Shown here: in pieces, positions 1 through 7,079 of the stretch
Layout: the number at the start of each line of letters is the position of its first letter
Position numbering within the stretch: the first letter of the stretch is position 1
DNA from: an uncultured Eubacteriales bacterium
GTDB taxonomy: Bacteria > Bacillota_A > Clostridia > Lachnospirales > Lachnospiraceae
Length of the DNA: 22,430 bases
Reading direction: 5' to 3'
Assembly: GCA_902803345.1 (NCBI GenBank)
Contig: CADCPV010000470.1
Coordinates: 1-22,430 of the forward strand
The notes under the pieces: model-generated
The model's input: only the letters and a program-made list of their open reading frames with translations
What the model was told of the DNA's origin: nothing
The model's database searches: none
Position numbers and translations under genes: made by a program

Positions 1-1496
1 AGCGCGCGAACCGGGAGGGCGGTGCAGTCTCCGGGCTTCTTATGGCGACGGACCAGGAAGGCGGTTATGTGACGCGGCTTGCCAAAGGAACCAGCATGCC
101 CGGAAATATGGCGCTTGCAGCGACCGGGGATCCGGAGAATGCACGGATCGCGGCGGCCGTGATCGGGGAGGAACTTCATGCGCTCGGGATTCATCTCGAC
201 CTTGCGCCGAGCCTTGACGTGAACAGCAATCCCCAAAACCCGGTGATTGGCGTCCGGTCTTTTTCGGATGACCCGGATGTAGCCTCCGAGTTTGGAAAAG
301 CCTTTATTGACGGTCTGCACGAGAGCGGGACAGGCGCTGTGGTCAAGCATTTCCCGGGACACGGGGATACGGCGGCAGACAGCCATTCGGGTCTTCCGGT
401 TGTCACGAAGACGCTTCAGGAGCTTCGGGATTTTGAACTCCGGCCTTTTGCTGCAACTGTAGAGGATGCGGATGCCGTGATGACGGCGCATATCAGTTTT
501 CCGAATATTGAGACGGAAACCGCCGTTTCCCGGTCGGACGGGCAAAAGATCACGCTGCCCGCCACAATGTCCTATACCCTGATAACAGAGGTGCTCCGTG
601 GAGAACTGGGTTTTTCGGGCGTTGTTATCACGGACGCGCTGTATATGGGCGCAGTCTCGGCGCATTTTACGCCGCTTGATGCCGGGAAGCGGGCCATCTT
701 GGCCGGTGCGGATCTTCTTCTGATGCCGGTGGAGCTTACGGATTCACAGGTGATTTCAGAGCTGTCCGCGTATGTCAGCGGACTTTTGCAGATGGTGGAG
801 AGCGGGGAAATACCGGCGGAGCGGATTGAGGAGTCCGCACGGAGAATTCTGCGGCTGAAGGCGAAGTACGGGCTCCTGTACGGGATGGACTCGGAAAGGG
901 CGGAAGACACGGCGGACCTTTCCTGCGTCGGATCGTATGAACACCATGAAATTGAGTGGAAAATTGCCCGGAAGGCCGTGACCGTTGTCAAAGATGACGG
1001 GAAGCTGCTTCCGGTACAGGATGTGAAAAAGGTGATGGTTGCCTGCCCCTACGAATCACAGCTTTTGTCTGTTGAATATGCGAAAAGGCGGCTTCTTCAG
1101 GACGGAATGATTGGGGAAGACACGGAAATCAGCGCATTCTGCTTCGAGACGCTGCCATCGGATGCCGCGGCACAGAAAACCGCGGACGCAGATCTTGTGA
1201 TCGGGATATCCGCAATGTATCACTGGGCTGAGCTGGACCTCGGAACTGAAGCCGGGAAGCGTTCTGCTTTTCTGGATGCGCTGATTGCGGAAGCACACAG
1301 CCGTGCAGTTCCATTCGTCCTGATCAGTGCCCAGCTGCCCTACGATGTCAGCCGCTACGATGCGGCGGATGCGATCCTCTGCTGCTATCTTGCACACGGA
1401 ATGAGCGCCCTTCCGCCGGAAGGCGTCGACTGGTATGACGTCCCGGAATACGGAGCGAATCTGCCGGCCGCGATTTACCGGATTTTCGGAGAATGA
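1..1496 (+). CDS. Glycoside hydrolase family 3, NagZ-type beta-N-acetylhexosaminidase (5' partial)
   Basis: The gene enters from the left edge: the frame is open from base 3, and the visible residues just before the ATG at 42 (SGLL, then MATDQEGG) match the interior of GH3 enzymes, so that ATG is not the start. Visible landmarks are DQEGG, then KHFPGHGDT (about 345-371), whose His and Asp belong to the loop with the acid/base dyad typical of NagZ enzymes. VITDALYMGAV (about 625-657) follows, where the Asp is the expected nucleophile. After the TIM barrel come about 190 residues resembling the second GH3 domain, as in the two-domain Gram-positive enzymes (B. subtilis NagZ/YbbD type). The family removes terminal beta-linked N-acetylglucosamine, usually from peptidoglycan fragments. 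Location cannot be judged because the N-terminus is missing. It ends with TGA at 1494. No neighbour on this strand is close enough to be clearly co-transcribed. Confidence 0.9.
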   Translation, partial: RANREGGAVSGLLMATDQEGGYVTRLAKGTSMPGNMALAATGDPENARIAAAVIGEELHALGIHLDLAPSLDVNSNPQNPVIGVRSFSDDPDVASEFGKAFIDGLHESGTGAVVKHFPGHGDTAADSHSGLPVVTKTLQELRDFELRPFAATVEDADAVMTAHISFPNIETETAVSRSDGQKITLPATMSYTLITEVLRGELGFSGVVITDALYMGAVSAHFTPLDAGKRAILAGADLLLMPVELTDSQVISELSAYVSGLLQMVESGEIPAERIEESARRILRLKAKYGLLYGMDSERAEDTADLSCVGSYEHHEIEWKIARKAVTVVKDDGKLLPVQDVKKVMVACPYESQLLSVEYAKRRLLQDGMIGEDTEISAFCFETLPSDAAAQKTADADLVIGISAMYHWAELDLGTEAGKRSAFLDALIAEAHSRAVPFVLISAQLPYDVSRYDAADAILCCYLAHGMSALPPEGVDWYDVPEYGANLPAAIYRIFGE

Positions 1497-1570
1497 GAGA
1501 CCTGACCCGGAATACGGCTGACCGATGAAGGTTGAATATTTTCTCTGTCTGATAAAAAAGCGCGGAACTG

Positions 1571-1599
1571 TTGGACATCTGTTGGACAGGAGATATTAT
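1571..1599 (+). promoter_or_regulatory. Sigma-A-type promoter for the 721-residue protein gene
   Basis: TTGGAC (1571-1576) and TATTAT (1594-1599) are separated by exactly 17 bases. The predicted transcript would start near 1606 and leave an untranslated leader of about 120 bases before the ATG at 1728. The -35 box lies inside a direct repeat of 10 bases (CTGTTGGACA at 1568-1577 and 1579-1588) with an 11-base period. The rest of the gap from 1497 to 1727 shows no convincing terminator or RNA gene. Confidence 0.6.
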
Positions 1600-1727
1600 A
1601 CTACGTAAAAACTGTGAGATAACTATGCGATTACATTTGAAAACAGGGCTGTATCTGACAGAAAAAGAACAAAAATAATGCCGGAATATAAGCATATACG
1701 GCGCAGAAAAAAGAAGGGGACAAGAAG

Positions 1728-3893
1728 ATGACATTTAAACAGTTTAAGGAACTGAATCGCGGCAATGACCTGAAAAAGGCGCTCGGAGGATTCGGGCGCG
1801 CTCTGAATACGGCGTGGCAGCGCTTTATGATCGAGAATCCCGATATGGATCCGAGAACTGCAAGGGCGATGCGGGACCTGCATCAGTCGGTTGCATGGCT
1901 TTACAGCAATATGGGGAAGAAAAAACTGGACAAAGAGGAGACGGTTCGTTTTGACCTGTGCGTGCGCACCCTCCAGAACGCAGGCCATATCCTCAATGAT
2001 CCCGCTGGCGGACAGAAAGTCCGGGATTACCTCGCGCAGCCGGGTGAAGACACGAAGGAACTGAAGGGACATCTGTCAACGCTGAACAAAAAGTTCGGCA
2101 TCGACTTCTCAAATGAAGCACAGCCCTATACGGACCCGAAGGGCTATCGCTACTATAAAGACATGATGGATGAAGAAGGCGAGAGATGGATAGAGAAGCA
2201 GAATGATTACATCCGTCTGAGCCGGCTGATCAGTAATGCGTCAAAGAAGATCGAATTCAGTGATGCCGATGAAGAAAAGGAATTCAACGAAGTCTTAGCA
2301 GCCATGATCGTTCTCGGAATCAATAAACAGGTTCGGAAAAGGATTAAGGACAAATATGACAATGAGGCGCTTGTCGATGTCAAGGATGAAGCGCAGGCGC
2401 TCGAGATTCTGAACGGCAAAAAATTAGATGCCTTCCTTTCCAAAAAGTACGGAAACAGCCAGAAAACCGTGATGGAGCTGATGCGGGAGGAACTGAAAAC
2501 GGCGGTAAGAGAGAACCCTGAGGAGGCTGAGAAAAACTACGGCGGTCTCGTGGAAGACCTGAATCGCGGAGTCCGGACAGTCCTGGAATACCACGCGGAC
2601 CCGGATGCCGGATATAATGAAACAAAATCCGGTGCCGAATGGATTGAAGAGATCAAGAAAACCGATGAGATTTACGGCTTCGATCCCGGAAATGCGCTTG
2701 TCGGCGAGGGCGGCGAAGGAGAAGGATATGCTTATAACGTCAACATGATGTCGCACATCCTCGCAGCACGCGATCTTTCGAACGCCAAAGCAGGCAGCCG
2801 GAAGGAACTGGACAACCGGATGATTTCCAGCCGCGAGCTGGATAAAAAAGCGGAAGAGATGATGCAGGAATATGAGCTGATGGACTGCGCATTCAACTGC
2901 ATGAAAAACAGTGAACTGCAAGACCTGATGAAGGGAAAAAATCATTGCGGAGATCTGGATGCGGCGATCAGCGATGAACTTTTAAAGCTCGAACCGGGCA
3001 TGCTTCCGAACCGTCCGGCCTACCGGCATTTCATGCCGACCGTCAAGGACCGGATTGAGTTTCTGCAAAAGCAGGCTGAGCGTGGAGACAGTGAAACGAA
3101 AATCAGGGCTGCGGCCGAAATCCTTGTGCTCAGAAATATTGCGCACGCTCACCGCGGCAAAAAGTCCAGCCTCAACAAGCAGATCCCGACAAGCAGCACG
3201 AACTCTCTTCGGCATGGCGTGAACATGCTGGCTTCAGACCCCTCATTCCGGAATCTTGTGCTGAAGACGCCCGCCTCCGGACTCATTTCGGAAGGCCACG
3301 GCGGAGAAATGATTGACAAAATGCGGGAATACGCGAATACGCTGAACCAGGATCCGGATCAGAAAAAACACCTGAGCGGTTTTGTCGGCAGCATGCTGAA
3401 GGGGAATACGCTCGGCGGACGCATGGAGCTGATTCGCCGGGAGGCAGAAGGCCTGCAGAAACAGCTTCAGATGGAACTTGACGCCGATCTCGGGAAACAG
3501 AATCAGCAGCACATTGACGAACTGAAGGAACAGACCGAAAAGCTCCTGATGGAGTATACGCTCTGCAACCAGGAGTCGCATAAGATCGTCAAGGGAAAAC
3601 AGGTCGGACCGGATGCCAACATTCCGTGGATTGATTTTGAAAAAACCCTGACAAGCCGGACTCGGGATCCCCGTTACCAGGGCCTGAGCGCTGCATTCAA
3701 CCCGGAGCGGACGAACAATATCCTGAAGCACATGGCATCTGAATCTCCGGAGCAGTTCTTCGGAGGAAGCCTTCAGGATAAGGCGGAGAATGACCCGGAT
3801 CTTGCTGATGATCTTCTGATTCCCGACAATCAATCAGAAGGCCCGGAAGAAGACAACAACAAGAGCCTGGATGACTCAGTCATGAGCATGTAA
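1728..3893 (+). CDS. Uncharacterised 721-residue soluble protein with diverged internal repeats
   Basis: I do not recognise a named family. The ATG at 1728 has a good Shine-Dalgarno (AAGGGG at 1714-1719, 8 bases away). The protein has no signal peptide and no membrane segment, so it is probably cytoplasmic. It is highly charged and looks mostly helical, with an acidic tail (about residues 686-716). Residues about 342-414 and about 463-532 look like two copies of one unit: each starts ILxxRxxxxAxxG, then a Leu a few residues on, then a helical stretch, then an Asp/His/Gly-rich patch ending in an acidic helix. Residues about 187-255 may be a third, weaker copy. A helical segment at about 570-610 could form a short coiled coil. 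It stands alone, facing xseB tail to tail with 33 bases between. Function unknown; no nuclease, NTPase or protease motif is evident. Confidence 0.8.
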   Translation: MTFKQFKELNRGNDLKKALGGFGRALNTAWQRFMIENPDMDPRTARAMRDLHQSVAWLYSNMGKKKLDKEETVRFDLCVRTLQNAGHILNDPAGGQKVRDYLAQPGEDTKELKGHLSTLNKKFGIDFSNEAQPYTDPKGYRYYKDMMDEEGERWIEKQNDYIRLSRLISNASKKIEFSDADEEKEFNEVLAAMIVLGINKQVRKRIKDKYDNEALVDVKDEAQALEILNGKKLDAFLSKKYGNSQKTVMELMREELKTAVRENPEEAEKNYGGLVEDLNRGVRTVLEYHADPDAGYNETKSGAEWIEEIKKTDEIYGFDPGNALVGEGGEGEGYAYNVNMMSHILAARDLSNAKAGSRKELDNRMISSRELDKKAEEMMQEYELMDCAFNCMKNSELQDLMKGKNHCGDLDAAISDELLKLEPGMLPNRPAYRHFMPTVKDRIEFLQKQAERGDSETKIRAAAEILVLRNIAHAHRGKKSSLNKQIPTSSTNSLRHGVNMLASDPSFRNLVLKTPASGLISEGHGGEMIDKMREYANTLNQDPDQKKHLSGFVGSMLKGNTLGGRMELIRREAEGLQKQLQMELDADLGKQNQQHIDELKEQTEKLLMEYTLCNQESHKIVKGKQVGPDANIPWIDFEKTLTSRTRDPRYQGLSAAFNPERTNNILKHMASESPEQFFGGSLQDKAENDPDLADDLLIPDNQSEGPEEDNNKSLDDSVMSM

Positions 3894-3926
3894 GACCGGA
3901 TCGGCGGCGGCAACAGAGCTTGGGAT

Positions 3927-4121
3927 TTACTCCTCCGGCGTCAGAATGATGATTTCTTTTTCAATGGTGTCGAGATTCTCTTTGCATTTTGCAGCGAGCT
4001 CGACACCTTCTTTGTAAAGTGTGAGGGATTCCGAGAGCGGAAGGCCTTCCTCGCTGAGGCGGCGGTTGATCTCGTCGAGGCGCTGCAGCGCTTTGTCGAT
4101 ATTGAATTCTTTTTCTTCCAT
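3927..4121 (-). CDS. xseB: Exodeoxyribonuclease VII small subunit
   Basis: This 64-residue protein has the normal XseB length and pattern. An acidic N-terminus is followed by two helices containing ALQRLDEI and LPLSESLTLYKEGVEL, and then a C-terminal helix rich in Lys and Glu. XseB binds XseA in several copies to form exonuclease VII, a cytoplasmic enzyme that degrades single-stranded DNA from both ends into acid-soluble oligonucleotides without needing a metal. The start is supported by GGAG seven bases upstream of the ATG. It lies 47 bases downstream of xseA in the same operon. An 8-base-pair hairpin sits in that gap. Unlike many bacteria, no ispA follows: the next gene is convergent, 33 bases away. 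Confidence 0.93.
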   Translation of the reverse strand: MEEKEFNIDKALQRLDEINRRLSEEGLPLSESLTLYKEGVELAAKCKENLDTIEKEIIILTPEE

Positions 4122-4146
4122 GATGATTCTCCGTAATTATCTTTTC

Positions 4147-4170
4147 AGAGCCTGTTTTAATGCAGGCTCT
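4147..4170 (-). promoter_or_regulatory. Intercistronic hairpin at the xseA stop codon
   Basis: AGAGCCTG (4147-4154) and CAGGCTCT (4163-4170) form a perfect 8-base-pair stem with an 8-base loop. In the transcript of the minus-strand operon, the hairpin overlaps the xseA stop codon (4171-4169) and ends 25 bases before the xseB start. Downstream on that strand the sequence is A-rich rather than U-rich, so it is not a normal terminator for the operon. It could protect the mRNA end or tune xseB translation. On the plus strand it is followed by ATTCTTTTTCTTC, so a terminator for transcripts reading in from the 721-residue gene is also possible. Confidence 0.5.
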
Positions 4171-5644
4171 ATTCTTTTTCTTCTTCGGGGCGGATTCCGG
4201 TCACTTCGGCGCGGATTTCACCGTCATGCATGCGGATCTGCAGCTCGTCCCCCACAGCGGTATCCGTGACACGGACGAGCGGACGTCCAGACTTTGTGAC
4301 ATAGCCGAAACCGTTTACAAGGCGCGCGCTCGGGGAGAGTGCATGCAGAGATGCAAGCGCCAGTTCATAATGCTGTTTCCGCCGCGAAAAGGCCTGGTCC
4401 ATCAGGCGGATCATCCGCTCTGAAAGCGCGGAGAGAAGCTCTTTCTTCCGCTGAAGAAGCGCGATCGGATTGCGGCGGCGGAGAACGGATTCCGCCATCT
4501 CGATGCGGTGCCGGCGCTCCGTAAACGCACGGCGCAGATGCATCTGCAGCGTCTCGGAAGCGCGGAGTGTCCGGCTTTTCCGTTCCGTGAGAATGCGCCG
4601 CATATGGCCCTGCAGTTCCCGTGAAAAGGCTTCAGCCTGCGCGATAACAGCGGCGGTTTCCGCCGTGGCGGCTTCTGCGGCTTCGGAAGGGGTGGCGGCA
4701 AAAAGATCTGCGGCATCGTCGGCGAAACTGTGATTGCCGGCGTGTCCGACGGCGGAGATGACGGGCGTGACTGCCGCATAAATCGCCCGGACGATTTTCT
4801 CATCATCGTAGACGGAAAGTTCTTCATCTGAACCGCCGCCCCTGCCGACAATGATCAGGTCGACCCCGTAATGATCCAGCGTTTCAATACCGCGCACCGT
4901 AGTCTTTACGGCATGTTCCCCCTGCACATTGACCGGATAGAGCACGAGCTGGATCGAGGGACAGCGTTTTTTTGCAATCTTGCAGATATCCCGGAAGGCC
5001 TGGCCCTGCGCGGAAGTCACAATTCCGATGCTTTTCGCATGCCGCGGGATCGGTTTCTTGTGCGCGGGATCGAAGAGGCCTTCCTCCTGGAGTTTCGCGC
5101 GGAGTTTCAGCTTCTGCAGTTTCGCGAGCCCTTCGCCGATGTTTTCGACCGCCCGGACAATCAGGCCGGAAGTCCCGCGCTGCTCATAGTACTGAAGCGT
5201 ACCAAGGATTGCGACCTGCTGGCCGTTCTGGAGGCTGAATTTCAGCGCGCTTCGGGCAGTTGAATCCCAGAGAATGCAGGGGAGCTCAGCGAATTCATCC
5301 TTGATGGAGAAATAATAGTTCTTCCGGACGGAAAGGTTCGTGACCTCACCCTTGACGAGAATCCGCTGGAACACGCTGTTTTTTGAATACTCCCCGGCGA
5401 TCTGCTGGTTCAGGGCGGAAACTGTGAGGTAGGCGGCATAGGGATCATTTGGATCGGACGCAGGAGAAGACGGCAGTATCCTTTTGGACATGCCGCCCGA
5501 CTGCGGCTCGTCATACCAGACCGAAAGCCCCGCGGGCAGCGTTTCCCCTTCAAAGTACCAGGTCCGCGCCGCATAATCCCAGTGCGCACCCTGTGCCTTT
5601 GCCTGTTCTTTCTGTACATAGGGGACATTCAGAATGAATTTCAT
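4169..5644 (-). CDS. xseA: Exodeoxyribonuclease VII large subunit with N-terminal DUF5710-like module
   Basis: This is the catalytic subunit of exonuclease VII. I place the start at 5644 (491 residues), where AGAGG lies 8 bases upstream; an in-frame ATG at 5698 has no ribosome binding site. Residues 1-44 (LNVPYVQKEQAKAQGAHWD, then RTWYF) look like a DUF5710 module, which ordinary XseA lacks. The rest is canonical: OB-fold about 72-166 (KGEVTNLS), core about 190-330 (IGIVTSAQGQAFRDI, VGRGGGSDEE with R268), a long basic helical region about 330-435, and the C-terminal NGFGYV and DGEIRAEV segments. One oddity is that the family motif GHETD reads GHAGN here: H301 is kept, but the usual Asp is N304. 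Exonuclease VII acts on single-stranded DNA in repair. The gene is transcribed from its own promoter and is followed by xseB. Confidence 0.93.
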   Translation of the reverse strand: MKFILNVPYVQKEQAKAQGAHWDYAARTWYFEGETLPAGLSVWYDEPQSGGMSKRILPSSPASDPNDPYAAYLTVSALNQQIAGEYSKNSVFQRILVKGEVTNLSVRKNYYFSIKDEFAELPCILWDSTARSALKFSLQNGQQVAILGTLQYYEQRGTSGLIVRAVENIGEGLAKLQKLKLRAKLQEEGLFDPAHKKPIPRHAKSIGIVTSAQGQAFRDICKIAKKRCPSIQLVLYPVNVQGEHAVKTTVRGIETLDHYGVDLIIVGRGGGSDEELSVYDDEKIVRAIYAAVTPVISAVGHAGNHSFADDAADLFAATPSEAAEAATAETAAVIAQAEAFSRELQGHMRRILTERKSRTLRASETLQMHLRRAFTERRHRIEMAESVLRRRNPIALLQRKKELLSALSERMIRLMDQAFSRRKQHYELALASLHALSPSARLVNGFGYVTKSGRPLVRVTDTAVGDELQIRMHDGEIRAEVTGIRPEEEKE

Positions 5645-5714
5645 AACCGCCTCTCTGCATCTGTTCGAAAGTTCGGACCCAACACCGCATTCGAACATTT
5701 ATTCGCCTGTCCGT

Positions 5715-5743
5715 ATTATAACAGCAGACAGCGGAAAAATCAA
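5715..5743 (-). promoter_or_regulatory. Sigma-A promoter for xseAB
   Basis: Read on the minus strand, TTGATT (5743-5738) and a perfect TATAAT (5720-5715) are 17 bases apart. The distance to the xseA start at 5644 is about 70 bases, which supports that start over the ATG at 5698, because the latter would lie only about 10 bases from the expected transcript start and lacks a Shine-Dalgarno. Confidence 0.7.
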
Positions 5744-5787
5744 GGAAAAACCAGACGGCTTATTTGAAAACACACAGAAAAACATAC

Positions 5788-5816
5788 TGGACAGCACACA
5801 TTTTTCGGTGTATGCT
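5788..5816 (+). promoter_or_regulatory. Probable promoter for the aldo/keto reductase gene
   Basis: TGGACA (5788-5793) and TATGCT (5811-5816) are 17 bases apart and lie 33 bases before the ATG at 5850. It is divergent from the xseAB promoter, with the two -35 boxes about 45 bases apart. Confidence 0.5.
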
Positions 5817-5849
5817 GATCATTAGAAAACAACGCGGGAGGAAGCGGAA

Positions 5850-6968
5850 ATGAGTACAGAAAAGACAGCAATGGAAAACACGAAAAAACTCGGCTTCGGC
5901 CTGATGCGGCTTCCGAGAAAGGCGCTTTCGATCGATATCCGGCAGACATCGCAGATGGTAGACCAGTTCCTCGCGGCGGGTTTCACCTATTTTGATACGG
6001 CGCATGTCTATCCCGGCTCGGAAGAGGCTATCCGGAAGGCGCTTGTAGAGCGCTATCCGCGGGAGGATTATACGCTTGCGACGAAGCTGTTCGCGCCGAG
6101 CGCGCTGACAGAGGAGATGGCGAAAAAACAGTTCCAGACGAGCCTGAAGCGTACAAAAGCGGGATATTTTGACTACTACCTGCTGCATTCGCTGATGCAG
6201 AACAATTACAGAAGCTATGAGCGTTTCCACCTCTGGGACTATGTGAACCGGCTGAAATCAGAGGGCCTGATCAAGCATATCGGCTTTTCCTTCCATTCGG
6301 GGCCGGTGCTCCTCCGGCAGATCCTGACGGAGCATCCGGAAGTGGAGTTTGTACAGCTCCAGATCAACTACATGGACTGGGAGAATCCGTCGATCACTTC
6401 CCGGGCTAATTATGAGGTAGCGCGCGAGTTCGGGAAACCGATTGTCATTATGGAACCGGTGAAGGGCGGAAATCTCGCAAATCCGAAGGCGGACGTCAAA
6501 AAGCTTCTCACGGATTACGCGCCGGACCGATCGTGCGCGTCCTGGGCAATCCGTTTTGCGGCTTCTCTTGAGGGCATTCTGACCGTGCTTTCGGGCATGT
6601 CGAATATTGCACAGATGGAGGACAACCTTTCCTACATGAAAGATTTCAAGCCGCTTTCAGCGGAGGAACAGCAGGTCATCCGCGAGGCGCAGCGGCTTTT
6701 AGGAAACAGCAAGACCATTCCCTGTACCGCCTGTCATTACTGCACGAAGGGCTGCCCGCAGAGCATTCCGATTCCGGAGATTTTCGCGGCAATGAACAAG
6801 CGTCTCGGAAACGGCCAGATTGCGGAGGCGAAGACAGATTACCAGGCGCTCGCAGCTGCGGGACCTTCTGCTGCGGACTGCATTTCCTGCGGCCAGTGCG
6901 AAGATGTCTGCCCGCAGCATATCAGCGTCATTCAGGAGCTTCAGAAGTGCCGGGAGGCGCTGGAGTAA
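5850..6968 (+). CDS. Aldo/keto reductase with C-terminal 4Fe-4S ferredoxin domain
   Basis: This 372-residue cytoplasmic oxidoreductase has an NADPH-type aldo/keto reductase barrel at residues about 12-285. The catalytic tetrad is visible as D49 and Y54 (FDTAHVYPGSEE), K79 (ATKLF) and H113 (LLHSLMQ). The C-terminus holds two cysteine motifs of the CxxCxxCxxxCP type: C292/C295/C298/C302 and C344/C347/C350/C354. Both are intact and should bind two 4Fe-4S clusters. Such fused proteins are common in anaerobic Firmicutes and are usually annotated only as aldo/keto reductases; the substrate is not known, and the clusters suggest electron exchange with ferredoxin or a flavoprotein. The start is supported by GGGAGG about 8 bases upstream. 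It appears to be a single-gene unit ending before a large hairpin. Confidence 0.92.
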   Translation: MSTEKTAMENTKKLGFGLMRLPRKALSIDIRQTSQMVDQFLAAGFTYFDTAHVYPGSEEAIRKALVERYPREDYTLATKLFAPSALTEEMAKKQFQTSLKRTKAGYFDYYLLHSLMQNNYRSYERFHLWDYVNRLKSEGLIKHIGFSFHSGPVLLRQILTEHPEVEFVQLQINYMDWENPSITSRANYEVAREFGKPIVIMEPVKGGNLANPKADVKKLLTDYAPDRSCASWAIRFAASLEGILTVLSGMSNIAQMEDNLSYMKDFKPLSAEEQQVIREAQRLLGNSKTIPCTACHYCTKGCPQSIPIPEIFAAMNKRLGNGQIAEAKTDYQALAAAGPSAADCISCGQCEDVCPQHISVIQELQKCREALE

Positions 6969-6987
6969 AAAACATCAGCTAATATAC

Positions 6988-7041
6988 GGGGACAGGTCCG
7001 TCGTACCATTCCGAAAGGAGTGAGACGACGGACCTGTCCCC
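6988..7041. repeat. REP-like long palindrome between convergent genes
   Basis: Perfect 17-base arms, GGGGACAGGTCCGTCGT (6988-7004) and its complement (7025-7041), enclose a 2x2 internal loop, a 6-base-pair inner stem (7007-7012 with 7017-7022, one G-T wobble) and a GAAA tetraloop (7013-7016). A second, outer pair of 8-base arms flanks it (AGCTAATA at 6977-6984, TATTAGCT at 7060-7067). The GGGGAC end is characteristic of many repetitive extragenic palindromes linked to Y1 (RAYT) transposases. It sits where two genes converge, so it could also stop transcription from both sides, although no U-tract follows directly. I see only this copy in the window. Confidence 0.65.
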
Positions 7042-7079
7042 ATGTTATTTGTCGCTGAGTATTAGCTTTTCATTCTGAT

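Noticed and set aside
1625..1678. Short open frame of 17 codons in the leader of the 721-residue gene
   Set aside because: It has no convincing Shine-Dalgarno and no attenuator-like pairing downstream that I can see. It may be chance.
5645..5698. Longer xseA start at 5698, adding 18 residues
   Set aside because: There is no ribosome binding site, it lies too close to the predicted transcript start, and the added residues have no family similarity.
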